From the NCBI GenBank assembly GCA_003224135.1, contig QHYO01000496.1:1-6517 (forward strand): a stretch of DNA of 6,517 nucleotides, given 5' to 3'. Positions 1 to 5,734 of the stretch are shown here, piece after piece. The stretch is from Acidobacteriota bacterium. Lineage in GTDB: Bacteria > Acidobacteriota > Terriglobia > Acidiferrales > UBA7541. Below the pieces are notes generated by a model. The model saw only the letters and a program-made list of their open reading frames with translations. It did no database searches and was not told where the DNA came from. Position 1 is the first letter of the stretch, and the number at the start of each line of letters is the position of its first letter. Both the position numbers and the translations under genes were made by a program.

Positions 1-265
1 GGGTGGCCAAGAATAGCGTGAAATCCCGCTTTTTGGCGATTCTGTCGACGCAAGAGATGCGGGAAGGACAAGCGCGGGCTGAAACTACGGCGCTGCCATC
101 GCGAAGAAACAAACGAGTGGTCAGCAGCTCGCCAGCTGAATACAAAGCGGTGCTTTTGCTCGGACCATCTCCGCCCGTTGTGCGCTGGTCCAGGAAGCCC
201 GCGAAAAACTTCTGTATAATTCGAATTGCAAGCGCCGAAACGTTCAACGACCGAGGTCCGACTGA
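1..265. other. Leader region upstream of the E1 gene, no gene recognised
   Basis: I see no convincing gene here. One frame stays open from a GTG at position 3 into the start of the E1 gene. Its translation is a Ser/Arg/Lys/Ala-rich mixture with no recognisable motif, it has no ribosome binding site in view, and it runs through the promoter-like box at 215-220. The stretch also holds a short hairpin (CAGCT at 125-129 with AGCTG at 134-138) and a wider inverted repeat (GGACCA at 162-167 with TGGTCC at 186-191). The gene to the left lies outside the window. Confidence 0.6.
215..220 (+). promoter_or_regulatory. Candidate -10 box for the E1 gene
   Basis: A perfect TATAAT hexamer lies 45 bp before the E1 start codon, giving a plausible short 5' leader. 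No good TTGACA-like element sits 16-18 bp upstream (the bases there read close to AGGAAG), so if this box is used it may depend on an activator. The 162-191 inverted repeat ends about 23 bp upstream of the box. The call rests on a sequence match only. Confidence 0.45.
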
Positions 266-2431
266 ATGGCCGTCCAAACGCGCGTGAAGCCTGCCAAAAA
301 CGACGCTTTAAGAATTGAGAAGCACGCTGGACTTACCCGAGACACGCTGATTCGGCTGTACCGCACGATGTATCTTTCGCGTAAGCTGGACGACCGCGAG
401 ATTCAGCTCAAACGCCAAAACAAAATCTATTTCCAAATTTCGAGTGCAGGACACGAAGCGGTCACCGCGGCAATGGGGCTGCTTTTGCGGCCGGGCGCCG
501 ATTGGATGTATCCGTATTACCGCGACCGCGCGCTGTGCCTAATGCTGGGTGTAAGTCCGCTGGAAATGTTGCTGCAATCGGTAGGCGCGGAAGACGATCC
601 AAGTTCGGGTGGGCGACAAATGCCGTCGCACTGGGGGCATCCCAAATTAAACATCGTCAGCAAATCGTCGTGCACCGGGACGCAGTTCGTGCACGCGGTG
701 GGCGCAGCCGAGGCGACCCTTTATTACGATGCGCATCCCAAGGCGCTGGCACAAGCGAAGAAAGCGCCGTTGGGCGAGCTTGCGAAGCACGCATCGGATG
801 AAATTGTTTATGTTTCGGCCGGCGACGGAGCGACGAGCGAAGGTGAATTCTGGGAATCGCTGAACGCGGCATGTGCCAAGAAACTGCCGCTGCTTTATCT
901 GGTGGAAGACAACGGCTATGCCATTTCCGTTCCTGTAGAGGTACAGACGGCCGGCGGAAGCATATCGAAACTGGTGCAGGGATTTCCCGGGCTGCACATT
1001 TCCGAATGCGACGGCACCGATCCGCTGACGAGCTACTCCGTTTGTCAGGAAGCCGTGAGTTACTGCCGCGAACGACGCGGTCCAGCGCTGATTCATGCGC
1101 ATGTGACGCGGCCCTACTCGCACTCCCTCTCGGACGACGAGAAGCTGTACAAGGTACCGGAAGAGCGTGAAGCGGAGGCGCACCGGGATCCACTATCGAA
1201 GTTCGCGCTATTTCTGGTGCGCGAAGGAGTGCTGGATCAGAAGCAGATCGAATCGCTTGAAGCCCAGGTGGACCACGAAGTCCGTCAAGCGGCGGACGCG
1301 GCGCTGGCAGCCGAGCCGCCGTCGGTAGAATCGGTTCTCGCGAACGTGTATTCGCCTGACGTGGACCCAACCTCCACAGCGTTCGAATCGGAAGTTCATC
1401 TGCATGGCGCGCCCAAGACGATGGTAGAGATGGTGGCCGCAACGCTGAACGACGAGATGTCGCATGACGAGCGCATCACGGTGTTTGGAGAAGACGTGGC
1501 GGACGCGAGCCGCGAAGAAAATTTGAAAGAAGTGAAAGGGAAGGGCGGCGTTTTCAAGGCGACCGCGGGATTGCAACGGAGGTACGGTTCGACGCGGGTG
1601 TTCAACACGCCACTGGCGGAAGCCTCCATTATCGGGCGTGCGATTGGCATGGCGACGCGCGGACTGAAGCCAGTGCCTGAGATTCAATTCTTCGATTACA
1701 TCTGGCCCGCGATGATGCAGATTCGTGACGAATTGTGCGTGCTGCGCTGGCGTTCGAATGGCGGATTTAAATGTCCGATGGTGGTGCGCGTTGCGATCGG
1801 CGGGTACCTGACCGGCGGCGCTGTGTATCACAGCCAAAGCGGTGAATCGATTTTCACGCATTGCCCGGGACTGCGCGTGGTGATGCCATCAACGGCCCTT
1901 GATGTGGCGGGGCTTTTGCGAACCGCTATTCGTTGCGATGATCCGGTGATGTTTCTCGAGCACAAGCACCTGTACCGGCAGCCGTACAACCGCTCGGAAT
2001 ATCCCGGGCCGGACTTCACGATTCCGTTCGCCAGAGCGCGGGTCGTAAAAGAAGGCACAGACGTGAGCATCATTACATACGGCGCCTTTGTCCACCGCGC
2101 GGAAGTTGCAGCGGCGCATTTAGAGCGTGAGGGAATTTCCGCGGAGATCGTGGATTTGCGATCACTTTCGCCGTATGACTGGGACGGGATTTGCGCGTCG
2201 GTACGCAAAACGCATCGCGTGATTGTTGCGTATGAGGACATGTTGAGCTGGGGCTACGGAGCGGAACTTGCCGCGCGTATTGCCGACGAATTATTTGACC
2301 AACTGGATGCGCCAGTGCGGCGGATTGCGGCTTTGGATACGTTCTGCGCGTACCAGCCGCGACTTGAAGATGCAATTTTGCCGCAATCGGATACTGTGAT
2401 TGTGACCGTGAAGAAGTTGCTGGATTACTGA
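266..2431 (+). CDS. Fused E1 alpha-beta 2-oxoacid dehydrogenase (branched-chain type likely)
   Basis: This is the thiamine-diphosphate-dependent E1 component of a 2-oxoacid dehydrogenase complex, which decarboxylates a 2-oxoacid and passes the acyl group to the lipoyl arm of E2 in the cytoplasm. Residues about 20-345 are the alpha half. It has the family's [10 protein letters not shown] segment (56-65), YPYYRDRA (82-89), the ThDP/Mg motif from GDG (186-188) to DN (215-216), and a loop with H286-S287 before SDDEKLYK that matches the BCKDH E1-alpha phosphorylation-loop region. Residues about 384-721 are the beta half, with GED (408-410), [11 protein letters not shown] including the probable ThDP-activating Glu452, [11 protein letters not shown] (475-485), YHSQSGES (521-528) and [11 protein letters not shown] (532-542). 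A charged linker near 345-383 joins the halves. Separate alpha and beta chains are about 330-400 residues each, so 721 fits a full fusion. The ATG has GAGGT 8 bp upstream. Branched-chain specificity is inferred from the alpha-half motifs; pyruvate or another 2-oxoacid remains possible. No E2 or E3 gene is adjacent downstream. Confidence 0.93.
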   Translation: MAVQTRVKPAKNDALRIEKHAGLTRDTLIRLYRTMYLSRKLDDREIQLKRQNKIYFQISSAGHEAVTAAMGLLLRPGADWMYPYYRDRALCLMLGVSPLEMLLQSVGAEDDPSSGGRQMPSHWGHPKLNIVSKSSCTGTQFVHAVGAAEATLYYDAHPKALAQAKKAPLGELAKHASDEIVYVSAGDGATSEGEFWESLNAACAKKLPLLYLVEDNGYAISVPVEVQTAGGSISKLVQGFPGLHISECDGTDPLTSYSVCQEAVSYCRERRGPALIHAHVTRPYSHSLSDDEKLYKVPEEREAEAHRDPLSKFALFLVREGVLDQKQIESLEAQVDHEVRQAADAALAAEPPSVESVLANVYSPDVDPTSTAFESEVHLHGAPKTMVEMVAATLNDEMSHDERITVFGEDVADASREENLKEVKGKGGVFKATAGLQRRYGSTRVFNTPLAEASIIGRAIGMATRGLKPVPEIQFFDYIWPAMMQIRDELCVLRWRSNGGFKCPMVVRVAIGGYLTGGAVYHSQSGESIFTHCPGLRVVMPSTALDVAGLLRTAIRCDDPVMFLEHKHLYRQPYNRSEYPGPDFTIPFARARVVKEGTDVSIITYGAFVHRAEVAAAHLEREGISAEIVDLRSLSPYDWDGICASVRKTHRVIVAYEDMLSWGYGAELAARIADELFDQLDAPVRRIAALDTFCAYQPRLEDAILPQSDTVIVTVKKLLDY

Positions 2432-2497
2432 CCTCCAGCAAAAATCTGCCTGCGATTTCACGCGATTCTGCCCAGGCCGGCGTGCGCCGACTCCTGA

Positions 2498-2526
2498 GGA
2501 AACTTTTTCACTCATTTAGGCGTATA
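2498..2526 (+). promoter_or_regulatory. Candidate ECF-sigma-type promoter of the PspC gene
   Basis: GGAAAC (2498-2503) followed by a T-run, a 17-bp spacer and CGTATA (2521-2526) resembles the GGAAC(TT)...CGTC/CGTA layout of extracytoplasmic-function sigma promoters. A start near 2533 would give a leader of about 37 nt to the ATG at 2570. A housekeeping reading, with TATATT at 2523-2528 as -10, has no matching -35. An envelope-stress promoter would suit a PspC-domain gene, but this is inference from pattern alone. Confidence 0.4.
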
Positions 2527-2569
2527 TTCCTGTAGAGCGGGGCAGTAGCCTGCTTGCGGGAGGCCGGAA

Positions 2570-2920
2570 ATGGTTTGTAATAGCTGCCAGCGGAATATCG
2601 CGGATGGCTCACGATTTTGTTACAACTGCGGTGCAAGGCAGGTGGTCACTGGCGCGCCAGATGTGGCAGCGGTGACGGGCGGGCCTAAGCGGCTCATGCG
2701 GTCGAGCACAGATAAGAAACTTGGCGGTGTGTGCGCGGGTCTGGCGGAGTATTTTGATATGGATGTGACGCTTGTCCGCGTACTGTGGCTTTTGGTTGTC
2801 TTGTGCGGCGGTACAGGAATTTTGCTGTACGTGATTTTGTGGCTGGTGCTACCTCTTGCGCCGCCGCAGGTCGCGGTGACTCAGCCGCAGGGACCGATCG
2901 TTACTCAGACCGGTAGCTGA
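2570..2920 (+). CDS. Zinc-ribbon PspC-domain membrane protein
   Basis: This is a 116-residue protein with two parts. Residues 3-20 form a zinc ribbon with CxxC pairs C3/C6 and C17/C20, ending in the typical YNCGA. After a flexible Gly/Ala/Val linker, residues about 41-96 form a PspC domain: a basic start ([19 protein letters not shown]), the AEYFDMD segment, then two closely spaced hydrophobic helices (about 68-80 and 83-96) with a GGTG turn. In enterobacteria PspC is an inner-membrane partner in the phage-shock response to envelope damage. No pspA or pspB is visible here, so the role in this organism is only inferred to be membrane stress or signalling. The N-terminal ribbon is probably cytoplasmic and may bind a partner rather than DNA. 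The start is well supported: GGGAGG lies 6 bp before the ATG. The short polar tail (97-116) has no recognised motif. Confidence 0.88.
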   Translation: MVCNSCQRNIADGSRFCYNCGARQVVTGAPDVAAVTGGPKRLMRSSTDKKLGGVCAGLAEYFDMDVTLVRVLWLLVVLCGGTGILLYVILWLVLPLAPPQVAVTQPQGPIVTQTGS

Positions 2921-2925
2921 GGCCA

Positions 2926-3360
2926 CTACTTTTTGGAAGGCTTGGCGGCGCGGGAACGGTGCGCGTCGCCAAACAGGAGATGATCCACTGAAGCGGCGCC
3001 CGCGCCGACCGTGGCAAGCGCAAGGGAGGCTGCGCAGAGCGCCAGCGGGAATTCATATTCGTGCACGGCCATGATTCCGTGGACGCTGTGAACCTTCACA
3101 ATCGCGACGAACATTTCAATCGCTAGTAACAAAGCCGCGCCCCGCACAAAGAGTCCGAGGACCAGAAGCAAACCTCCAAACGTTTCCAATACCGCGGCGA
3201 CATAGACCAATTGAGCCGGCAATCCGTGCTGCACAAACATCGCCTGCATCCCGCTGCCGGCGTGAGTGAGCTTGGGAAAGCCGTGCGTAAAGAAGATTAC
3301 GCCGAGAGCGGCGCGGAGGAGCAGTAGGCCAAGCGGCTGCAACGAATTCAGAAATTTCAA
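2926..3360 (-). CDS. DoxX-family membrane protein, TTG start
   Basis: This is a DoxX/YphA-like integral membrane protein of 144 residues. It has four hydrophobic segments (about 10-26, 50-70, 73-90 and 104-122) and the family signatures LRAALGVIFFTHGFPKL (15-31) and ETFGGLLLVLGL (59-70). DoxX proteins are small four-helix membrane proteins; some were linked to thiosulfate:quinone oxidoreductase and others to redox stress, but most have no known activity, and nothing here decides it. The C-terminal tail is basic (HRSRAAKPSKK). I place the start at a TTG at 3360-3358 because GGAGG (3370-3366) lies exactly 5 bp upstream and the protein then begins one short segment before helix 1. ATG codons further upstream (3411 and earlier in the same frame) would add an atypical His/Arg-rich extension and lack a good binding site. 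The gene converges on the PspC gene with 5 bp between stops. Confidence 0.87.
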   Translation of the reverse strand: MKFLNSLQPLGLLLLRAALGVIFFTHGFPKLTHAGSGMQAMFVQHGLPAQLVYVAAVLETFGGLLLVLGLFVRGAALLLAIEMFVAIVKVHSVHGIMAVHEYEFPLALCAASLALATVGAGAASVDHLLFGDAHRSRAAKPSKK

Positions 3361-3365
3361 ACAAA

Positions 3366-3370
3366 CCTCC
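3366..3370 (-). promoter_or_regulatory. Shine-Dalgarno deciding the TTG start of the DoxX gene
   Basis: On the minus strand the bases read GGAGG, then TTTGT, then TTG. The strong match with 5-bp spacing is the main reason to prefer the TTG at 3360 over the upstream ATG codons. Confidence 0.75.
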
Positions 3371-3409
3371 GCTCCAGGCAGATGTGGGTTCAAGAGATGA
3401 TGCGCGTGC

Positions 3410-3418
3410 ATTCTAGCA
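3410..3418 (-). promoter_or_regulatory. Candidate extended -10 promoter of the DoxX gene
   Basis: The minus strand reads TGCTAGAAT, an extended -10 (TGn plus TAGAAT). It would start transcription near 3403, about 43 nt ahead of the TTG codon. No clear -35 is present, which is common for extended -10 promoters. If this promoter is correct, the ATG at 3411 would lie upstream of the transcript, further supporting the TTG start. Confidence 0.45.
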
Positions 3419-3445
3419 GAACGCAGTTTTATCGATGCGCGCCCG

Positions 3446-3457
3446 TGTGACCTCACA
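3446..3457. promoter_or_regulatory. Palindromic candidate operator TGTGA-CC-TCACA
   Basis: TGTGA (3446-3450) and TCACA (3453-3457) form a perfect 5-bp inverted repeat with a CC centre, between the two divergent promoter-like boxes. The half-sites equal those of the CRP consensus, but CRP needs a 6-bp spacer and this one has 2, so a different dimeric regulator is more likely. Its right edge is 7 bp from the forward -10-like box at 3465-3470. Confidence 0.4.
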
Positions 3458-3464
3458 TATCAGG

Positions 3465-3470
3465 TAGAAT
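3465..3470 (+). promoter_or_regulatory. Candidate -10 box for the SH3b gene
   Basis: TAGAAT matches the -10 consensus at five of six positions. It would give a transcript start near 3477 and a leader of roughly 80 nt holding the 3486-3497 palindrome and the 3535-3548 hairpin. There is no recognisable -35; the palindrome at 3446-3457 overlaps the spacer and -35 area. Confidence 0.3.
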
Positions 3471-3485
3471 TTAAGGCCCATCTGA

Positions 3486-3497
3486 ATTGCGCGCAAT
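3486..3497. promoter_or_regulatory. Perfect 12-bp palindrome ATTGCGCGCAAT
   Basis: The 12 bases are exactly self-complementary and sit just downstream of the forward -10-like box, where a bound repressor would block transcription. It could be an operator half of a paired arrangement with the 3446-3457 palindrome (centres 40 bp apart), or chance in GC-rich DNA. Confidence 0.35.
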
Positions 3498-3534
3498 GAC
3501 AGGCGCACATTCTGAGTGTGTCGGGAGTGGACAA

Positions 3535-3548
3535 GCACGGAATCGTGC
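3535..3548 (+). other. Small hairpin just before the SH3b start
   Basis: GCACG (3535-3539) pairs with CGTGC (3544-3548) across a GAAT loop, directly followed by CGGAAC, the only weak Shine-Dalgarno-like stretch before the ATG at 3559. It may influence translation initiation; there is no T-run, so it is not a terminator. Confidence 0.35.
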
Positions 3549-3558
3549 GGAACATCGA

Positions 3559-4614
3559 ATGAAGAAGAAACTTCTGATAGCCGTGCCGTTGTTAGTGCTG
3601 GTGACTGTGACGGCTTGGTTTTTTCGACCCAAGCGTGAGTTGCTTGGGGAAGCGTATATAAGCGAAAAGAGTGTGACGCTGTGGAGCGGCGTGGCGCAGG
3701 TACGCGAGCCGATAGGCTTCTTGCGGCACGGTGATCGTGTGGATACCCTGGCCAAGCGAAATGATTTCGTGAAGGTGCGTACGTCTTCGGGTACGGAGGG
3801 CTGGGTCGACGGGCGGTTGCTGATGGATCCGACGCTGTGGCAACGCTCTGAAGCACTGTTAAAGCGTGCTGAGTCGCTGCCAGTGCAGGGAAGCGGGCGA
3901 ACAAAGGTCGCCACAAATCTGCGCGTGGAGCCGGGACGCACTGCACCACGGCTTTACCAATTTGGACGTGGAGTCCCCGTGGAGATTCTGGCGCGCGCAT
4001 CGGCGGACGTCGTGCAAGCAGGAGACGAGAAGGACTCAAGCGAACCGCAAGGCACAAAAAAAGAAGATTGGTTTTTGGTTCGAGGTGTCGCATCGCGCCC
4101 GGCAAGTGAGACGACGGCTCGTTCGCCCGTGCCGCCGGCGATCACGCAACCCGGTGATCAGGGCGTACCCATCGCGGGCTGGGTAATTGCACGGTTTCTG
4201 GAATTGGACGTGCCGGACGCGGTTCGCGAAGGCGCAAACGCGTCAAATCTGCGTCCGATCGCGTGGTTTGAACTGAACCATGTGGACGATCCCTCGGGAA
4301 AGAAAGCTCAGTATCTGCTGGCTGCGACGCGCGGATCAGAAGGACAGTCGTGCGATTTTTCGGTGTTGCGCGTATTTACCTGGAACGGTAAAAAGTCGCG
4401 TTACGAAACGGCGTTCATTGAAAACAATTTGTGCGGAAAATTGCCCATTCAAACGGACAGATCGGCAAGTGGCCAGCCGGAATTCCGCTTCCTCAATGCG
4501 GATGACCCGCAGCATGAGCGCGTGTACCGGCTGATACAGACGGTCGTGCGGCGGATTCGAGACGGCGAGGTAGTGTCACCCCGTGCCAGGCCGGTGCCGC
4601 GGAGAAACAAGTAG
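3559..4614 (+). CDS. Exported or membrane-anchored SH3b-domain protein
   Basis: This is a 351-residue protein of unknown specific function. Residues 1-22 (MKKKLLIAVP, then a hydrophobic run ending WFF) are a signal anchor or signal peptide without a lipobox Cys, so the rest is probably periplasmic. A first SH3b-like unit spans about 30-90 (LWSGVAQVREPIG, FVKVRTSSGTEGWVDGRLL). A second starts at 116 with ATNLRVEPGRTAP, the usual NLR SH3b opening, but is broken by a charged insert (about 148-170) and a Pro/Ser/Thr-rich insert (about 178-203) before closing with GWVIARFLEL (207-216). Residues about 232-335 form a further domain I do not recognise, with two cysteines (C265, C292) that could form a disulfide outside the cytoplasm. 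The tail is Arg/Pro-rich. SH3b domains often bind peptidoglycan or peptides, so an envelope role is inferred. I chose the ATG at 3559 because it starts directly at the KKK signal sequence; upstream TTG (3487) and ATG (3496) codons would add a polar extension. The ribosome binding site is weak. Confidence 0.8.
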   Translation: MKKKLLIAVPLLVLVTVTAWFFRPKRELLGEAYISEKSVTLWSGVAQVREPIGFLRHGDRVDTLAKRNDFVKVRTSSGTEGWVDGRLLMDPTLWQRSEALLKRAESLPVQGSGRTKVATNLRVEPGRTAPRLYQFGRGVPVEILARASADVVQAGDEKDSSEPQGTKKEDWFLVRGVASRPASETTARSPVPPAITQPGDQGVPIAGWVIARFLELDVPDAVREGANASNLRPIAWFELNHVDDPSGKKAQYLLAATRGSEGQSCDFSVLRVFTWNGKKSRYETAFIENNLCGKLPIQTDRSASGQPEFRFLNADDPQHERVYRLIQTVVRRIRDGEVVSPRARPVPRRNK

Positions 4615-4680
4615 AGAAAGTGGCGCGAAGTGGGTCGCGTACGGGAAAGGCAAACGGCTTTAAGGCTGGAACACTAGAGT

Positions 4681-4698
4681 CCTCGTGACACGAAGAGG
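4681..4698 (+). other. Possible hairpin masking the Shine-Dalgarno of the next gene
   Basis: CCTC (4681-4684) is complementary to GAGG (4695-4698), the ribosome binding sequence 9 bp before the GTG start at 4708. The intervening bases contain a further short GTG/CAC complementarity. The 93-bp gap from the SH3b gene shows no clear promoter or terminator. Confidence 0.25.
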
Positions 4699-4707
4699 TT
4701 CAATCCT

Positions 4708-5676
4708 GTGACACTGCACATCAACGAATCGGAAGTCAAAAGCATCTTTACGATGCCGCGTGCGATTGAAGCGGTCGAGGCCATCTCAAAGCGGCAGGCT
4801 GCGGGCGAAGTGCTGGTGCATCCGCGGCGACGATTCGAACTGCCGGATGGCGCATTTTTTCACCATATGGCGGCTGCCGATGTTCCAGGTGGGTTTGTGG
4901 CGACCAAGCAATATACGTACGTCGGCGGGAGGTTAAAATTCTTGGTGAGCCTCTTTTCCACGAAAAATGGCGATCTGCTGTCATTGATCGAAGCAGATAT
5001 CCTTGGTCAGATGAGAACGGGAGCCGCTTCGGGTGTGGCCACGAAATACCTGGCACGAAAGGACGCAGTTACGGCGGGAATTGTCGGCACAGGCCTGCAA
5101 GCCAGGACGCAACTCGAAGCCATTGCCGCGGTCCGGGAATTGAAAAGCGTCAAAGTCTATGGCCGGGATACCGAGCGGCGCGAAAAGTTTGCGAGCGAGA
5201 CGTCCGCGCGCTTTGGCATTTCTGTGAAAGCAGTAACGACGGCGACAGAGGCTACGGCGGACGTCTCGATCATTTGCACTGCGACAACGGCCAACCAGCC
5301 TGTGGTGAGCGGCGAAGGCGTCTCTCCGGGAGCGCATATCAATGCTATCGGCGCAAATCATATGAAGAAACGCGAACTGGACGCGGTGACCGTGGCCAGA
5401 TGCAGCAGGATTTACGTCGATTCGATCGAGCAATCGCGCCAGGAAGCCGGTGACCTGGTTCTTGGCTTTGCGGGGCACGAACAGCGCTGGGATACCGTCC
5501 GTGAATTGTCGTCTCTCGTGGCAGGGATATGCCCCGGCCGGACCGACGATTCGCAGATCACGCTCTTTAAATCCAATGGAATTGCCGCCTGGGACCTGGC
5601 TGCCGCCATATGCGTCTACCGCTTGGCGCAAGAACAAAAGCTGGGGCGGGCATTGTCTTTTTGGCAGTCCAGCTAG
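4708..5676 (+). CDS. Ornithine cyclodeaminase/mu-crystallin family protein
   Basis: This 322-residue protein is full length for the family (about 310-350), whose members are NAD(P)-dependent ornithine cyclodeaminases, alanine dehydrogenases, imine/ketimine reductases and related enzymes. Visible landmarks are [20 protein letters not shown] at the N-terminus, K67 in VATKQYT and R103 in [17 protein letters not shown] (both equivalent to substrate-binding residues), and the Rossmann loop GTGLQA (127-132). The second strand ends in VYGRDTERR, where basic R153 is compatible with NADP, though this is uncertain. The key difference is [13 protein letters not shown] (213-225): bacterial ornithine cyclodeaminase has a catalytic Asp in GGDCPGKTEL, and this protein has Asn217 there. 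True ornithine cyclodeaminase activity is therefore unlikely; an imine reductase or amino-acid dehydrogenase role is more plausible. The start is a GTG with AGAGG upstream; the next ATG (4753) would delete the conserved N-terminal helix. It may be co-transcribed with the glycosylase gene 58 bp downstream. Confidence 0.9.
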   Translation: MTLHINESEVKSIFTMPRAIEAVEAISKRQAAGEVLVHPRRRFELPDGAFFHHMAAADVPGGFVATKQYTYVGGRLKFLVSLFSTKNGDLLSLIEADILGQMRTGAASGVATKYLARKDAVTAGIVGTGLQARTQLEAIAAVRELKSVKVYGRDTERREKFASETSARFGISVKAVTTATEATADVSIICTATTANQPVVSGEGVSPGAHINAIGANHMKKRELDAVTVARCSRIYVDSIEQSRQEAGDLVLGFAGHEQRWDTVRELSSLVAGICPGRTDDSQITLFKSNGIAAWDLAAAICVYRLAQEQKLGRALSFWQSS

Positions 5677-5734
5677 AACACTTCCTGCGAAGTCGAAGCA
5701 GTCGCGTTATCCTATTTCAGAAGACGCGCTCGAC

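Noticed and set aside
3..287. A 94-codon open frame starting at GTG at the left edge
   Set aside because: It has no recognisable motif, no visible ribosome binding site, a composition unlike the neighbouring genes, overlaps the E1 start by 22 bases and runs over the TATAAT box.
657..1442. A 261-codon open frame antisense to the E1 alpha half, with others on the same strand at 647-1183 and 1208-1861
   Set aside because: The plus strand here is unambiguously the E1 gene with conserved motifs. Long antisense frames are expected in GC-rich coding DNA, and these translations are Arg/Ser/Pro/His-rich with no family resemblance.
2420..2438. CTGGA/TCCAG stem overlapping the E1 stop as a terminator
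   Set aside because: The stem is only 5 bp with a 9-nt loop and is followed by CAAAAAT rather than a T-run on the plus strand, so a rho-independent terminator is not supported.
2479..2490. CGGC-GTGC-GCCG hairpin between the E1 and PspC genes
   Set aside because: The stem is short and no T-run follows directly; the nearest one (2504-2508) is 14 bp away and is better explained as part of the promoter-like element.
3361..3456. N-terminal extension of the DoxX protein using upstream ATG codons
   Set aside because: It has no good ribosome binding site, the residues are atypical for DoxX, and the GGAGG-TTG pair immediately before helix 1 is a better start.
3446..3457. Canonical CRP binding site
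   Set aside because: The half-sites match, but the spacer is 2 bp instead of 6, so a CRP dimer should not fit.
3413..4105. A 230-codon minus-strand frame opposite the SH3b gene
   Set aside because: The plus-strand protein has a signal sequence and SH3b motifs. The antisense translation is Arg/Pro/Ser-rich without motifs.
5681..5692. CTTC-CTGC-GAAG hairpin after the mu-crystallin-type gene as a terminator
   Set aside because: It has a 4-bp stem with no T-run and is probably chance.
5450..5734. Upstream extension of the glycosylase frame into the preceding gene
   Set aside because: This part is a shifted reading of the mu-crystallin-type gene, and similarity to Mug begins at the ATG at 5735.
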